Assembly (NCBI GenBank): GCA_905250075.1
Contig: CAJNOP010000018.1
Span: 2,476,569-2,540,568 of the forward strand
Length of the DNA: 64,000 nucleotides
From: Rotaria sp. Silwood1
Taxonomy: Eukaryota > Rotifera > Eurotatoria > Philodinida > Philodinidae
Reading direction: 5' to 3'
In this document: positions 47,639 through 58,949 of the stretch, one piece after another
How the letters are laid out: each line of letters opens with the position of its first letter
Numbering within the stretch: the stretch's first letter is position 1
Position numbers and translations under genes: made by a program
The notes under the pieces: model-generated
The model's database searches: none
Seen by the model: the letters and a program-made list of their open reading frames with translations, nothing else
What the model was told of the DNA's origin: nothing

Positions 47639-50540
47639 AGATTGAAGCATAAGCTTAGATTCAACCCTAATACTTTGAAATGACTAACATTACCATATTA
47701 CTGTATGATTATTTTGTACAGAATAATCAATGAATTCAAAATTTTGAAGTTTTAAAGGAATGTGTTATACTTAAAGATATTAGGAAGAACAGTATTACTG
47801 CTTATTAGCTTGCATGCGAGCGAAATCAGTCTTTTACTACACACAAACTTTTAGAAAGTTCACTAGAGAGCCAAGCTCACATTGGAGCTATTCAGCATCT
47901 GGTATGTCTTCATAAGTTGTGTGGAATACTACTCAAAACTATCTCAATGATTTTTCCTCTTTATTATCTAACTATGTCGGTAGATTAGGAACAAAGAGTT
48001 TTGTTCAAGTTTCATGCCCTCGTATTGTGTATGAAAAATTCCTGTAGAAATGGACATGCTAAATTTCTGAATAGGATTTTAGTAAAGTGGTCCAAGTTAT
48101 ATTCAAAATAAATGGAATATTTGCGCCAGAATTTGACGAGTAAGTTTTTGTTAATTACATAGTAACGTAAGTTTTTATGTCAAAGAAAGATACATAAATA
48201 GAAAATGAAGCTTAAAATAAACATGAAAGCTCATCTGAGCCGCAATATCTCAGGTTAGTTATAAAAGACCTTACATAAGAACAGAAAGAAAATAGGAATT
48301 ACTGTGTGCAGCAAACAGACAGGCTATCAACCAAATACCTATAACGAGACTTAGAGTAACACTCTTTTGTTAAATTTGAGCAGCATCTTTTTCTGATTCA
48401 GAAGAAAGTCAGCAGTTCATAGAAGTTTCTTTTAATATAAATTATTTAATGAATTTCGATGTAAAGTACGAAACCAGGAACATTACTACGTCTCTACAGC
48501 TTAGAAGAGCATTAATGTGGATAGGTCATCTTTGTTAGAGAAAACCTTGTGCTGGATTGTTTCACAGAAATTGAAGAATATGAATCTCACAATGCTTCTG
48601 ATATCAAAAGAAAAAGATCTTACATAATAATTTTCCGATTTCCATAAGTGGCTTATCAAAAAAATTGTCACAGTAGAGTTTACAAGAGTCATTGTTGCAC
48701 ACTTGTGATTTATATTTCTACTATACAAACTAAAACGCCAATAATACTGCGTTAAATTTCCCAGCCATCTTATTCTATTTATAACATATATTTGACAGTC
48801 AATTTGAGAATACGAAACCTATTTTAATTGATTTCTTCGTACTATTGGAAATGTATTGAACGCAGGCCTGCAGAATCTGCCATAGCTTCCTTGCAGCACA
48901 CAAAAAAAACTGAAAAATTTCCCCAACTTTCACAAACGTACGAGATAGAATATCTCTTCATTAAAAATGTATGTTAAAGAAAATAATTCTGTTCTTTTTT
49001 GGATTCATGAGTTTTTTATTCAATGAATAAGATGGAACTACAAAAAAATTAGTATTGTTTTTGTTCATTTTATTCAGTCGTAGAGGTAATCCGATAGTGA
49101 TGGTAACTTTTCTGCTTCTTGCCGTCTCAATCGACTGATGACTAATGACTCGGACTTTATCAACTTCCATCGTTGATATCAGATGTGCAGAATCTGCCCG
49201 TCTACATGCACGCGGGTGCGAGGAAATTTTTGAAACATTATTGACTGCAGTAAAAGTTTTAGGAAATTATTGGCTGTAAGAAACAGAGGTGCAGAATCTA
49301 CCCTCATGCGCGTACAATAGTTTCCGAAAATTTTTAATTTTTTTTGGAAATGCTCACTACTACTACTGCTGAGGGAAATATTTTCCTCTTGTGTGAAAGT
49401 TTTTTATTTTAGTGGCAGATTCGATACCTCTGATATTTTCCCTTCTCAATTTTTCTCAAAATTCTGCCGAGAAGTCCGTTTTTCCCAGCAGCGCCGCTGC
49501 AACCTATTGGTAGATTCTCCATCTCTGGTTGAACGAGAAAATGAATCACTTAACATTAAATCTTAATCATACGGAAAATTAAGGAATCGAGATTGACGAG
49601 GATCGAGAATGTTGACGCATAGTAGCTGGCTGCTGTTCGTTAAGATTCATTTTAGTAGATGTCAACAGAAAATAGAAAAGTACGATGTCTTCGCAAAATG
49701 ATCGTCCCAAGCAATAAAATAAATATTTCTTTCTACATTAGCACATGTTCTTGAAAATCAAAGTTTGAAAGAGAATATAGTAGGTCACAGGAGGCGAAGG
49801 TTAAGTCAAGTTTGGTGAGTGGTCAAGCGAATCATGGTAACAGACACTCTTTGTATTGCATATTAATATGGAACTTAAAATTAAATATCAAGTTTAATAT
49901 TTTTTCACCTAATACTTTATTCAGTTAAAATCAAGTGAAGAAGTGATACGTTGAGGCGAATGCCATTTAGTTTTACCTTTTGTCATCCACGAAAATCTAT
50001 TTAAAAAAAAACATCGATTTCTTATAAAGTTTGACGAAACATAAGTGTGGTCGAACAATTTCAGTCTGTATTAGGCTTCGAGACATTCACCTCTATGATT
50101 TATCAGTAGGCACACAGTATTTCAGAGAAACAATAATTAGTTTTATCAAAGACAAATGAAGATCACGAATAGTTAGAAGCCAATTAAGAATTTGAATTTC
50201 TCAAACCTGACTATCTTTTTTGAAACTTTACAAAAGAGTCTTATTAGTGTAGAAAGTGCTTCCTGGATGAAAAACATAAAGTTCGAATTTTCTGGCACCC
50301 AATCACAGATTCAGATTTGTCATCGTGAATCGTTCTCATTGAAGCATTAGAATTGTATCAATACATGCAACTATGTGACTAAACAGTTAGATCAAGACAC
50401 GAAAACATGGTCGCAAAGTCATTTTATCTTACACGATTCTCTTTGCAGTGGAAGGATTAAGTCAAATAGCAACGCGGATAAAATGAGACTGAACAAGTTC
50501 TCAAGCAGAGATCTATCAAAGCATGCAGATTTTCTTAAAT
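47639..50540. other. Interior of the large element, right part
   Basis: About 2.9 kb without identifiable protein. The word GCAGAATCTGCC and variants occur in both orientations at about 48870, 49187, 49290, 49410 and 49505. Short frames at 48501-48728 and 48961-49170 have no domain. Confidence 0.4.
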
Positions 50541-50645
50541 TGAAATCTTTAGAAATCTTTAGAAATCTTTGGAAATCTTTGGAAATCTTTAGAAATCTTT
50601 AGAAATCTTTGGAAATCTTTGGGAATCTTGAAATCTTGAAATCTG
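50541..50645. repeat. Right decamer array of the 7.45-kb element
   Basis: Tandem GAAATCTTTA/GAAATCTTTG units (about ten) followed by two shortened GAAATCTT units and then the terminal inverted repeat. Confidence 0.88.
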
Positions 50646-51295
50646 CTTTTTCCCCCTTGTGCCAATCACATATAATGAGGCTATCCGTCTCTTAGTTGAT
50701 CAACACATCGATTGGTTGATTTAATTCATTCAATCGGTTTCCTTTGCCATAGCCACCAGCTACCACTTATCTCTTTATATCACCTATCTTCCATTGGACA
50801 ATAGAATGATGGCAAAAGTCGGCAATGTCCATCGTTAGATCATCATTAGCAAAGAGGCCAAAAGGGCAATCGAGTTGGTTGGTGCCATTACCCTGCCCAT
50901 AGTCTCCAGCAACAATCATCCCGTTCTGATTCCATCGAGCATTAGGTAGAATGATAGGAATGCCTACAACGACCAAGACAAGACAAATAGTCGTTATCAT
51001 CGTTGTTGAACGAGCATCAGTAAAATACACTCAAACTCACTGTAAGCTTTTTTTGGAAAAAATTTCACAAAAATAACATGCAAAACCTTTTAAAAGTCGC
51101 CTACTCTGAGCCAAAGGCTAAAAACAATGAAAATTCGGCAAAGTGATGTTATATGAAGTTGTTGTGAGCATCTGATGCTTCTGATGAGTAAAAGTCGGCG
51201 TGCTGTGGCATAGGATACCCGGATTCTTATTGGTTTATTTAGCTTTAGTCAATTGTCAGAAAAATGCGATTTTTTTGTCAGTTGTAGTACACGTA

Positions 51296-51387
51296 CAGTC
51301 GCGGCAAAAATTATCCGTACGATTTCGTTTTTGATCAAATTTAGTCAAAATACAGACTTTTAAAGATTTTTTGGATATCAAAAGAAT
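51296..51387. mobile_element. Tc1-like terminal inverted repeat, cut by the assembly gap
   Basis: After a TA (51294-51295) the sequence CAGTCGCGGCAAAAATTATC is a typical end of Tc1-family transposons. The remainder runs into the run of N, so neither the other end nor a transposase is visible. Confidence 0.6.
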
Positions 51388-51487
51388 NNNNNNNNNNNNN
51401 NNNNNNNNNNNNNNNNNNNNNNNNNNNNNNNNNNNNNNNNNNNNNNNNNNNNNNNNNNNNNNNNNNNNNNNNNNNNNNNNNNNNNNN
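51388..51487. other. Assembly gap (100 N)
   Basis: Exactly 100 undetermined bases, the conventional size for a gap of unknown length. It sits between a Tc1-like end and a decamer-array terminus, so repeats probably broke the assembly. Confidence 1.
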
Positions 51488-51533
51488 AGTCTTTTGAAGT
51501 CTTGAAGTCTTGAAGTCCGCTGTTTCCCCCTTG
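51488..51533. mobile_element. Second terminus of the 7.45-kb element family
   Basis: Units of GAAGTCTT (compare GAAATCTT at 50620) followed by GAAGTCCGCTGTTTCCCCCTTG, which parallels the right end at 50659. It is a diverged copy: A-to-G in each unit. The rest of this copy lies in or beyond the gap. Confidence 0.75.
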
Positions 51534-52705
51534 GTCATGGCATTCTGCACATGCGCTTGCATTTTATTATCGGATGTGAAAACATACAAAGATTTTTTTG
51601 ATGAGCTCTTGCTTACTTATGCAAGAAAATTTTAGAATAAAAGAATAATGAAACATACATAGTAATCATGCATGAACACGTAGTAGTATTTTCCAGGGAT
51701 AAAATTGAAGGATATCAGGATAAAGGTATACGAAAATAACACTTTGACATTTACATGAAAGTCCTATATCTTGTATAAGTACGTAGAACTGTTACAGGCG
51801 AATATTTCCATGAATTAAGATCATCTATAATCTAGGCACTTACTTGAAAAATTTCTTGCACATTATTGTAAATCTCTGAAAATTTATAGCAAATACACAC
51901 GTTTTTGTGTAAATTTTCGTGTTTGACTAGACAGATTAATAAAGAACTATTATGTTTAATTTATATTTCCAGAGAGAATTGAGGAGAAAACATGCCAAGA
52001 TGAAATACCATGATCAATTAAGATATGAATTGTTTTTGTCTTTCTATTATAAAATGAAAGATCATCAGTGAAAACTATTAAATCAAAGATATCACGCTCT
52101 TCTACTCTGTTGTTCAAGAGTTATGAGGACACAAAGTGTAATCAATGACAATGGATTATATCTTTTTATATCACTTGTCGGTTTCACGATATCTAATCAA
52201 TACGTTTGCCATTGATTGATTGATTTGTTATTGTAGTTAATATCTCAAATGACAGAACACAGTTGTTGGTTCTATCATCTTCTATTTATTGATAAGCTGT
52301 ACAGTAACTTCAAGATTAGAATATACATTGGTCATTACTCCATAGTGGAAACATTACAGAATTTTTTTTCATAATATTTGTATCAAAAGCCAGTCATGAT
52401 AGAGAGTTCCAAAAATACGAGAGTAGATTCTGGAATAGCGTGAACGTTTGTTTCGAGTTTGTATAAAAAGTCATTGAAGCAAGGATTAATTTTATCATTA
52501 GTTTGTTGGCTCAAAATGATTCAAAGAATCATTTTGAAAAAAAACTATATCGATATCAAATTAAGTCTTTTTAGTAACCACTTACTATACCACATTGAAC
52601 ATCACGAAACTGTATCTGTTTTTTGTCGACATTGTATTCCATTTCTATAATAGGCATTCGTTGCTTGCATTCTTATAACGTTTTCACATCTTCGTAGACG
52701 TTGCA
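51534..52705. other. Stretch upstream of the GPCR
   Basis: Searched for an exon encoding the first transmembrane helix of the next gene; none was convincing. Otherwise AT-rich and unremarkable. Confidence 0.35.
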
Positions 52706-52835
52706 GTGTTGAAAGCATCTGAAAAATCTTTTCCGTTCCTCAAAATTGAACTGTATTTGTTTTTCTTTAAAGAGGAGAGATGCATTTTATTGAATAGTAT
52801 TTATTCATATACAGTACGTGATGCTTGTTTTGCAG

Positions 52836-53806
52836 ACTTTTTAGGAGCATCTCCAATAATGATCATAAGTTTATGTTTGGGTTGTGGGTCACTTCTCTAT
52901 ACTCTCAATAATCCAGATCCGAACACAACCATACGAGCCTTTTGTAAGGCACGTATTTATATAATGCAGTCAAGTTTTATGATGACTCGGTGGATGATAA
53001 CTATTGCTTGTATTGATCGATATGCATTGAGTTCAAGAAATGCGCGTCTACGACGATTCGCACAAGTACATATTGCACGTCGTGTAGTTATTCTTATTAT
53101 TTGTATTTGGCTTATCTTACCTATTCATACGATTGTATTCTACGAAATACGTCCAGGTGCCGGTGTTTGCGCTATCGTATATAATCGAGCAGCCGCACTC
53201 TATCATAGTATCTATACTATAATTACGGGTGGTATTCTTCCTCCGACAATTATGATTACAAGCATTTTACTTATTCGGCGTAATCTTGCAGTTAAACGAG
53301 ATCTGCGTGAACAGCAGATCAATGTTAGTAATTCTACAACTCAACAAACGGCTCATACACGTATTCAGCGTACACGTGATCAAAATGCATTAGCCATGCT
53401 ATTCATACAAGTTACTGTCTATTGTTTCGTTCAGGCACCCCAATTACTCTATACGCTTTATGCTGCTATAGTTAGCAATGTTCCAGATAAGTCACCTGAT
53501 CGTTTAGCTATTGAACGATTCTCATTCTTCTTTGCTGAATTGTGTGTATATCTGTTTCCTGTTACAGCATTCTATTTATATATACTAGTATCACGAAGTT
53601 TTCGAGCCGAACTTTTCAGTATTGTCAATACATCAATCAGGGTATGTTTCTATAGTCGGGGTATTCGTGTTGAACCAATAACAAACTCGATGAATACTGG
53701 TACACAACGTGTTGTTAAAGATGGGACAATCTTAACATTATCACGTCAAAAACAATTGACCGAGTATCCACTTAATGAATTGCCCAATGTTGCGTCCAGT
53801 GCCTAA
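52836..53806 (+). CDS. Rhodopsin-like GPCR, first helix not visible
   Basis: A class A receptor. The reading frame is open from 52706 but has no ATG before helix 2. A splice acceptor TTTTGCAG just before 52836 gives an in-frame start at DFLGAS, so I treat this as the last exon (about 323 aa). Helix 2 DFLGASPIMIISLCLGC; helix 3 with Cys, then IACIDRY (the DRY box); helix 4 VVILIICIWLILPIH; loop Cys in GVCAIV; helix 5 ITGGILPPTIMITSILL; a basic third loop with RIQRTRDQNALAM; helix 6 FIQVTVYCFVQAPQLLY; helix 7 with FPVTAFYLYIL in place of NPxxY; then a cytoplasmic tail of about 70 residues. It resembles the expanded peptide-receptor-like GPCRs of bdelloids. Ligand unknown. The N-terminal exon may be upstream, lost, or decayed. 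Confidence 0.75.
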
Positions 53807-54655
53807 TTCACATAAATTTTAACTACATTCCTTCTAAATATTGATTCCATTCCATAGCCTTTTCCTTAGTGAAAAATTTGTACGACTTTCAAAATCTGAG
53901 CAAATTACGTGATTTATGTTGTGTATCTATCGCTTATGTAAAAATATCTATACTAAGAAAAATAAATGTCATACTTAATTGTTTTTTTTTTGGAAGACAA
54001 ATACTATTGAAGAAAAATAATTTTTTAATATTGTACTTTTTTTGTCCAATAGCCATTACTAGCTAAGATGTAAACAGGACGAAACAGGATTTTTCCGTTC
54101 ATCATAATAAAGGTAGCACACATAGGTATTATTCCAGTTGTGTTGTTCAGTCTAATTTAACAGTCCCTGAGAGAATTAACATAATTCAAGTGCCTCATTA
54201 GTTTTGGCTTAAGTCAAAGTACAATACTAACTTTTCCCATCATTTTCATGCTTTAGTATCGATCTTTCAATCAATTCAAGAGGTATTACGGAAGCATATC
54301 TATGTTTTGTTTACACGAAATACCTTAGAAACAATATTCGTGAACAACTTTATCAAAATTTCTCTGCTACTGAAACCTGAATAGTTCTGACAAAATGTAC
54401 TAAACTAAGAATAATACTACGATAAATGGTCGAAACATAAGCATTCCACAATGAACGATTCTTTTTGTTGTTTTTATGTAGACGTTCTCTAATAAGGATA
54501 ACAATATGTTCTATTTTCTTTAATAGGGATGTAATGATAAGACAATAGGTATAAGAGTATAGTAATAACGCGTTTAATTTAGGATATATAAATAGATGCG
54601 TAGGTGTTCTTGTAAGCAAGTATGACGTAGCTTATTGATAAGGCATTGGTTCAGT
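53807..54655. other. Intergenic
   Basis: No gene recognised in this AT-rich stretch. Confidence 0.35.
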
Positions 54656-54850
54656 ATGATCTGTGCGATTATTTTCTTTCACGTGTGGTTGTATTCATCA
54701 GCAATACAACCATATTACGGCATAGATGTCATTGTAAACGACACAAAATCATACGGCTGTAATTACATCGATGAAGAGACATTCGCTTACATCATCGTCA
54801 ACATTAATATACCGTCATTTGTGATCATTGTCATAAATAATCTCGGTTAG
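54656..54850 (+). pseudogene. Possible GPCR fragment
   Basis: A frame with ATG at 54656 reads as a hydrophobic segment (ICAIIFFHVWLY), a polar loop with one Cys (SYGCNYIDEE), and a second hydrophobic segment (FAYIIVNINIPSFVIIVINN). This matches helix 4, loop 2 and helix 5 of a rhodopsin-like receptor in order and spacing. No other helices are found beside it. Low confidence: chance hydrophobicity in AT-rich DNA is possible. Confidence 0.3.
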
Positions 54851-55115
54851 GTTATCTTAAGAAGCGAATTGATATATTTTTTTCTACTATGTTAAATCCT
54901 GAAATAAATGTTGTACGCGCACTTAGTATTATGCTTGTTGTTTCTTATTCTTTCATCATCACTCTCCATTTTGATGAAATAATGACATCATGAAATTTTT
55001 CTTTTCTGTCCCCACGTGTTTCTATGATACAAGGTTATTGTAACAAAGTTTTGAAAGAAAACACGATTAATATTATTGAATAATTCAAGTTTTTATATTA
55101 CGTTATAGAAAAACA

Positions 55116-55523
55116 ATGCGAGAATTCGAACGAATTAAGCGCATTATAGATCTTGTTTCTCAATTGTGGACATATGATCATAATTTAACATTAGGTGGAC
55201 TATTAGAAAAATGGATTTGGTCAGATTGGATAGAATCTCGAGGAGATATTTTTCATCCTGAAGATACTCAAACTGAACAACGTTTAAATGAAGCTATCAA
55301 AAAGGCTCAAAGTTCAACAACATCCCCTTCTGAACTCACTGAACTTCAGAAAAATATTATTCATAAAATAGAAGAACTTTGGCCTCTTGTACCTGATCAA
55401 CGTTTTGGACAATTCCTTTCGAATTATGCTTTTGGTCATTTCATGAGTCATCCACCTAAGATGATGCTTCAACAAAATGATGAAACTATCCTTCAAGTAA
55501 TGCAACAGTGCTACACCAAATAA
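55116..55523 (+). CDS. Small two-repeat protein of bacterial type, function unknown
   Basis: A 135-aa frame starting at ATG 55116; a possible 5' UTR intron acceptor (GTTATAG) lies just upstream. The protein is an internal duplication: RIKRIIDLVSQLWTYDHNLT-LGGLL (residues 6-30) and KNIIHKIEELWPLVPDQRFGQFL (about 84-106), each followed by an acidic patch. The unit, an amphipathic helix ending in LW, a short D-x-R turn and a GQ-L helix, resembles small uncharacterised bacterial proteins (I recall the motif I-L-x-L-I-x2-[IL]-W ... D-x-R-L-G-Q-L); a YihD/DUF1040-like label is uncertain. No signal peptide or membrane helix. Possible horizontal transfer, which is frequent in bdelloids. An AATAAA occurs about 95 bp after the stop. 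Confidence 0.65.
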   Translation: MREFERIKRIIDLVSQLWTYDHNLTLGGLLEKWIWSDWIESRGDIFHPEDTQTEQRLNEAIKKAQSSTTSPSELTELQKNIIHKIEELWPLVPDQRFGQFLSNYAFGHFMSHPPKMMLQQNDETILQVMQQCYTK

Positions 55524-56055
55524 GATCGTCTTCAATTAATTTCATATAATCAAGACAGAATTAAGGAAGCAAAACATACATGTTTTATGCTATTTTGACA
55601 TTATTTCTTCTTCAAAAATAAATTTTAATAGATCTATTCAGAGATTTATTGACAAGACGATGATTTTAGAAAAGAAATAACTTTTGTTAGAATGTCTTTC
55701 TACTTTAATTCATCGAAAGAAAAAATGTTTCCTTTGCATTTATAAAAATGAAGACATATTTCTTTTTGTGTTCTGATGCATTACAGTAATAATTTTTGTT
55801 TATTTTCGAGTACCATTTTCTTATCAAAATAGGATTCTTGTTTCATTAATTGATCCAATCATCGATATTGATACATTTAAATAATAAGTGACTTACATTT
55901 ACATCCCTGAGCAAACTCTTCTCATTCTTTTTCTCCTTTAAAAAGAAAGAAACTTTCATGTTTTGCTTTCTTTTATTATCAAATTAATTTATAATATAAG
56001 TAAAATAAGACATATCTTATCGTTTTCAGACGAGTCAGAAGTAAAATGTTGTTAC
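55524..56055. other. Intergenic between convergent genes
   Basis: The 3' sides of the small two-repeat gene (+) and the acetyltransferase relic (-) face each other. AT-rich, with polyadenylation-like words, no gene. Confidence 0.5.
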
Positions 56056-56936
56056 TTATGCCAATTTTTTACCGAGCCAAATTGTCTTTTGATCCTGAGC
56101 AAGAACGGTAAAACCGAGTTTAGTATAAAAGCGAAATACTCTATCATTATTTGCTGTCATCTCTAAACATATTATTATTTTTTCTTTAGAAAAAACTCAC
56201 TATGGAAATAAAATTTTATTTATCTAAATGACCATCTTTCGATTCGCCTCGTTATAATTCACTTTCAATATGATGTATCATGTTTGTTCCATAACCTTTT
56301 CCTGTAACATTAATCTTGGTATGTCTGTTTATTTTTAACTATATGTATTAATCAACCTTGAGCGTTTGGAAGAAGATCAATATGAAGTAATGAAGGATAA
56401 TCATCAAAAATTTTCAATGATTCGAAATTATCATTATAAAAACTATGTATGACTTGCCAATCTCTTTTTACTCTTTCGTCGCCTAAAAAGATAAAAACGA
56501 GAAGCTCTAAATACTTTCAAAAACGTATTTTATAAATATTTATTTTGACGTTTTCTTAATGGAAAAAAATGTTCACCATTTGCAACAATTTATACTTCAT
56601 TCACCTGATGGGATGGTAAGATAAAATTGTTTCATTTTTGGGAGCCATTTCTCCAAATATCGTTTATAAAATACATCATTGTGTAAAGTAGTGAGTACAT
56701 ATTCACATACATTTCCTTCTGAATATTCTAAGACAAAGGCAAGTTGCGGAAATAAATGAAATATATGGTTGAACATATCGATTTTCCAGTAGTTTCGGGT
56801 CATCAAAGAACAAGCTTCCATCGTTACCAGCATCTCGTGTCTTTAAGCAAACAGTAATAGCACTATCTGCATCCGCAATCGTACACGGACGAATATTATA
56901 AGATTGTGACACGGACTCGTTGTTTGTGGCTGTCAT
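56056..56936 (-). pseudogene. GNAT-family N-acetyltransferase, decaying
   Basis: Four exons fit homology: 56936-56605, 56482-56357, 56301-56224 and 56162-56056, about 213 codons. Acetyltransferase features in order: YNIRPCTIADADSAITVC (beta1/alpha1), PQLAFVLEY (beta4 side), YPSLLHIDLLPNAQGKGYGTNM, in which the acetyl-CoA-binding Q-x-x-G-x-G/A loop spans the third junction, and NDRVFRFYTKLGFTVL (C-terminal). Damage: one extra base near 56752 shifts the frame between QPYI and HLFPQLAFV; a TAA replaces a codon after IESEL in exon 3; and the third intron starts AT instead of GT. The other introns are canonical (GTGAAT, GTTGAT). The protein type is close to bacterial GNATs with a short YPSHLHIDLLP motif, so it may be a transferred gene that gained introns. 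Sequencing error could explain the frameshift alone, not all three lesions. Confidence 0.75.
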
Positions 56937-58949
56937 AGAAAGTTATGATATTTAAATGAAAAGAAAAAAGTCTTTAGTATAAATAAGAAATAGTAACATT
57001 CGAATAATCTTATCATACCGCATGTAAGAGAACTATTTTGTGTTATCTAAATGAAAATTGAAACTTGAAAAAGCTTGGACACAATAATCACGATCGAAAT
57101 GTCTCCGAATTTCTTCTGAGAGTTTTTGACCAACTTCTTATTCTTTTTGGTTGAAAGTTACCAAAAAAAATTCAAAAACAGTCTGATCCAGAATACTGCT
57201 TCATGTTACGTCGATTTTCTGCATTTTTGTACTATATACGATGATTTTCTGGCATCTTTCTGATTGTTTCCAATAAAATCTGATAGCTTTGATTCTTGAG
57301 AAGGATGCAATCGATCAGATTGAAGTTTTTACTACAGATGAAGAATCTGAAATAAGAAGACACGTGTTCAAAGAAAAAAAGCTCTCAGAAGGATTTTCAT
57401 AATTTTTTTTCGGGAAAATTCTGGTCTTCCGAATAACTCTATTCTGGTATATTACGCTGACGCACTGTTTCAGTTGTCGAATATCATCGTTGTTCAATAG
57501 TAAATTATTCAACTGAATGATGCATATATTGAGATGATTGACATTTGTATTATACAAGTATTGATCTGCAAACCTAGCAGCGCAGTAGCTACTTGAATGC
57601 ATCTGATCAATTTATATATTTTTTTGGTGTAATGAAATTTTGTTGCTTAAAATAATTTCTGGTGGAATAACTATAAAAAATTCCTGAAGACATTGCGCAT
57701 AGAAAATCAAGCAATGTAATTCGATACTCGCCACTTGGCGATTAAGAATAGTGATTTGAAAACAAACAATAATAACAACAAACTATTGATTTTTATATCA
57801 TCTTTAATTGGATGATAGTTTATATTCTTCTAATAATGAAATAGCATCAAATACTATCTAATGCTGATATATGTTATTTTCTTGTTCATTTATATCAGTG
57901 AAAACCTCTTGCATGATACTCAGTGGCTTCAAGCACAAAATGAGCAACAGGGATCACGTGATTTTCATTCTCTCTCAGTTATCATTCACTCAAATTAACG
58001 TCGAGCTTTTGTACAATTTGAATCAAATCAATGAAAATTGTCAAAGTTTAATCCAACAATGAACTTGGTAACTACAAAGAAGACTTGTTCTTTATTGATT
58101 GAACCATTTATTTCTTGAAAAACGATTGACTGAAGTCTTAAATTAGATTTATCAGAAAAATACTAAAAAAACTCGATATGATATTCAAATAAATGAAATC
58201 TCTTTAATTAAAATGTTTGACAGGAATCCTTTGTTATTCTTTGACCTTATTTCTTTACGTTATACTAAACACAAGATCGCTCTAACAAAGAGTTTGACTT
58301 TTTTAAACTTGATATTAAAACTAAAATGTATTTTTATTCAATAAAAAAATTATGATATATTTTGTTTTAGTCTACAAAAAGTTAAGAAGCAAATTATAGT
58401 CTATGACTACTCTCTAGCAGTGAGAATGCTTTGTTTATAATTTGTGAAGTCTTATATTTTTTTATTTTCGTTCTCATTGGTTGTATTTTAGTGATTCGTT
58501 TTGGGTAATTATATCAATATACTTAGTGTTATTTCAATTAGTCGTATTTTGACACAGCGCTCAAAGAATATTTCACCACCTCAAGTCAATTATGTGTGCT
58601 GTTCATTGTATTAGAATTTTGGAATGATGGTTTTCTCGAACGACTTCCAATTTGTGGACATATTTTCTTCCTATAAAACAATTAAAACATGTTGTCATTT
58701 TTTACAATTACATTTCTATCCTCATCAAAGTCAAACATGATGTGAACAAAGAAAAAAGATTTTGATTTAAAACGTCTTCTTCATCGGATGATTAAGGCGA
58801 AATGGAACTGAAGGACGTGGTATAGAAAAATTAAAACATAAGATTGTCTGGCCTCCAATGATGATGAAAATAATCGTTATCAAAAAAAACAAAGCAAAAG
58901 CTCGAAATGTGGATGAAAATGAAGTTTGTTGATGTCATTAAATTGTTCT
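56937..58949. other. Gene-free stretch
   Basis: Open frames at 57315-57602 (-) and 57871-58062 (+) have no recognisable domain; otherwise AT-rich intergenic sequence. Confidence 0.4.

Larger units (their letters stand above)
43212..50659. mobile_element. 7.45-kb inverted-terminal-repeat element with decamer arrays and 8-bp target duplication
   Basis: Ends are CAAGGGGGAAAAAGCAGA... at 43212 and its inverse complement at 50659, identical over 21 bases. Flanks TGCAAATC (43204-43211) and TGCCAATC (50660-50667) form an 8-bp duplication with one mismatch, and the host NHL frame confirms the join. Just inside each end lies a tandem decamer, GAAATCTTTG or GAAATCTTTA: about eight units at 43241-43320 and about ten at 50541-50645. 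The decamers have the same orientation at both ends; only the outer 21 bases are inverted. CA...TG ends and 8-bp duplication suit hAT, but P, Novosib and others are possible. No transposase of its own was recognised; a mariner and a LINE lie inside as later insertions. Confidence 0.8.
42636..51000 (-). pseudogene. NHL-repeat protein gene, interrupted and decayed
   Basis: The 5' part (51000 down to 50660) starts with a hydrophobic signal anchor (MITTICLVLVVVGIPIILP), then NHL blades (GTNQLDCPFGLF, DIADFCHHSIVQW, VAGGYGKGNRLNELNQP, DSLIICDW). The 3' part (43211 down to 42636) continues exactly where it left off (HNQRVLRW, GTLVAGRYGKG, LNQLKAPGYLFVD, HRVMKWNIGA, YVADSANNRVIHW, NQFNFPRGL). In between lies the 7.45-kb element at 43212-50659. 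Stops: in-frame TAA after GDIKR, another after DVLIN, one after GYLFVD at about 42957, and an early TGA after HRIQ where the blade should go on. NHL beta-propellers are a large family in rotifers, probably extracellular or membrane-bound binding proteins. Host gene, broken first by the insertion or by neglect; order unknown. Confidence 0.8.

Noticed and set aside
57315-57602. Minus-strand frame of 95 codons
   Set aside because: No start context, domain or repeat similarity recognised.
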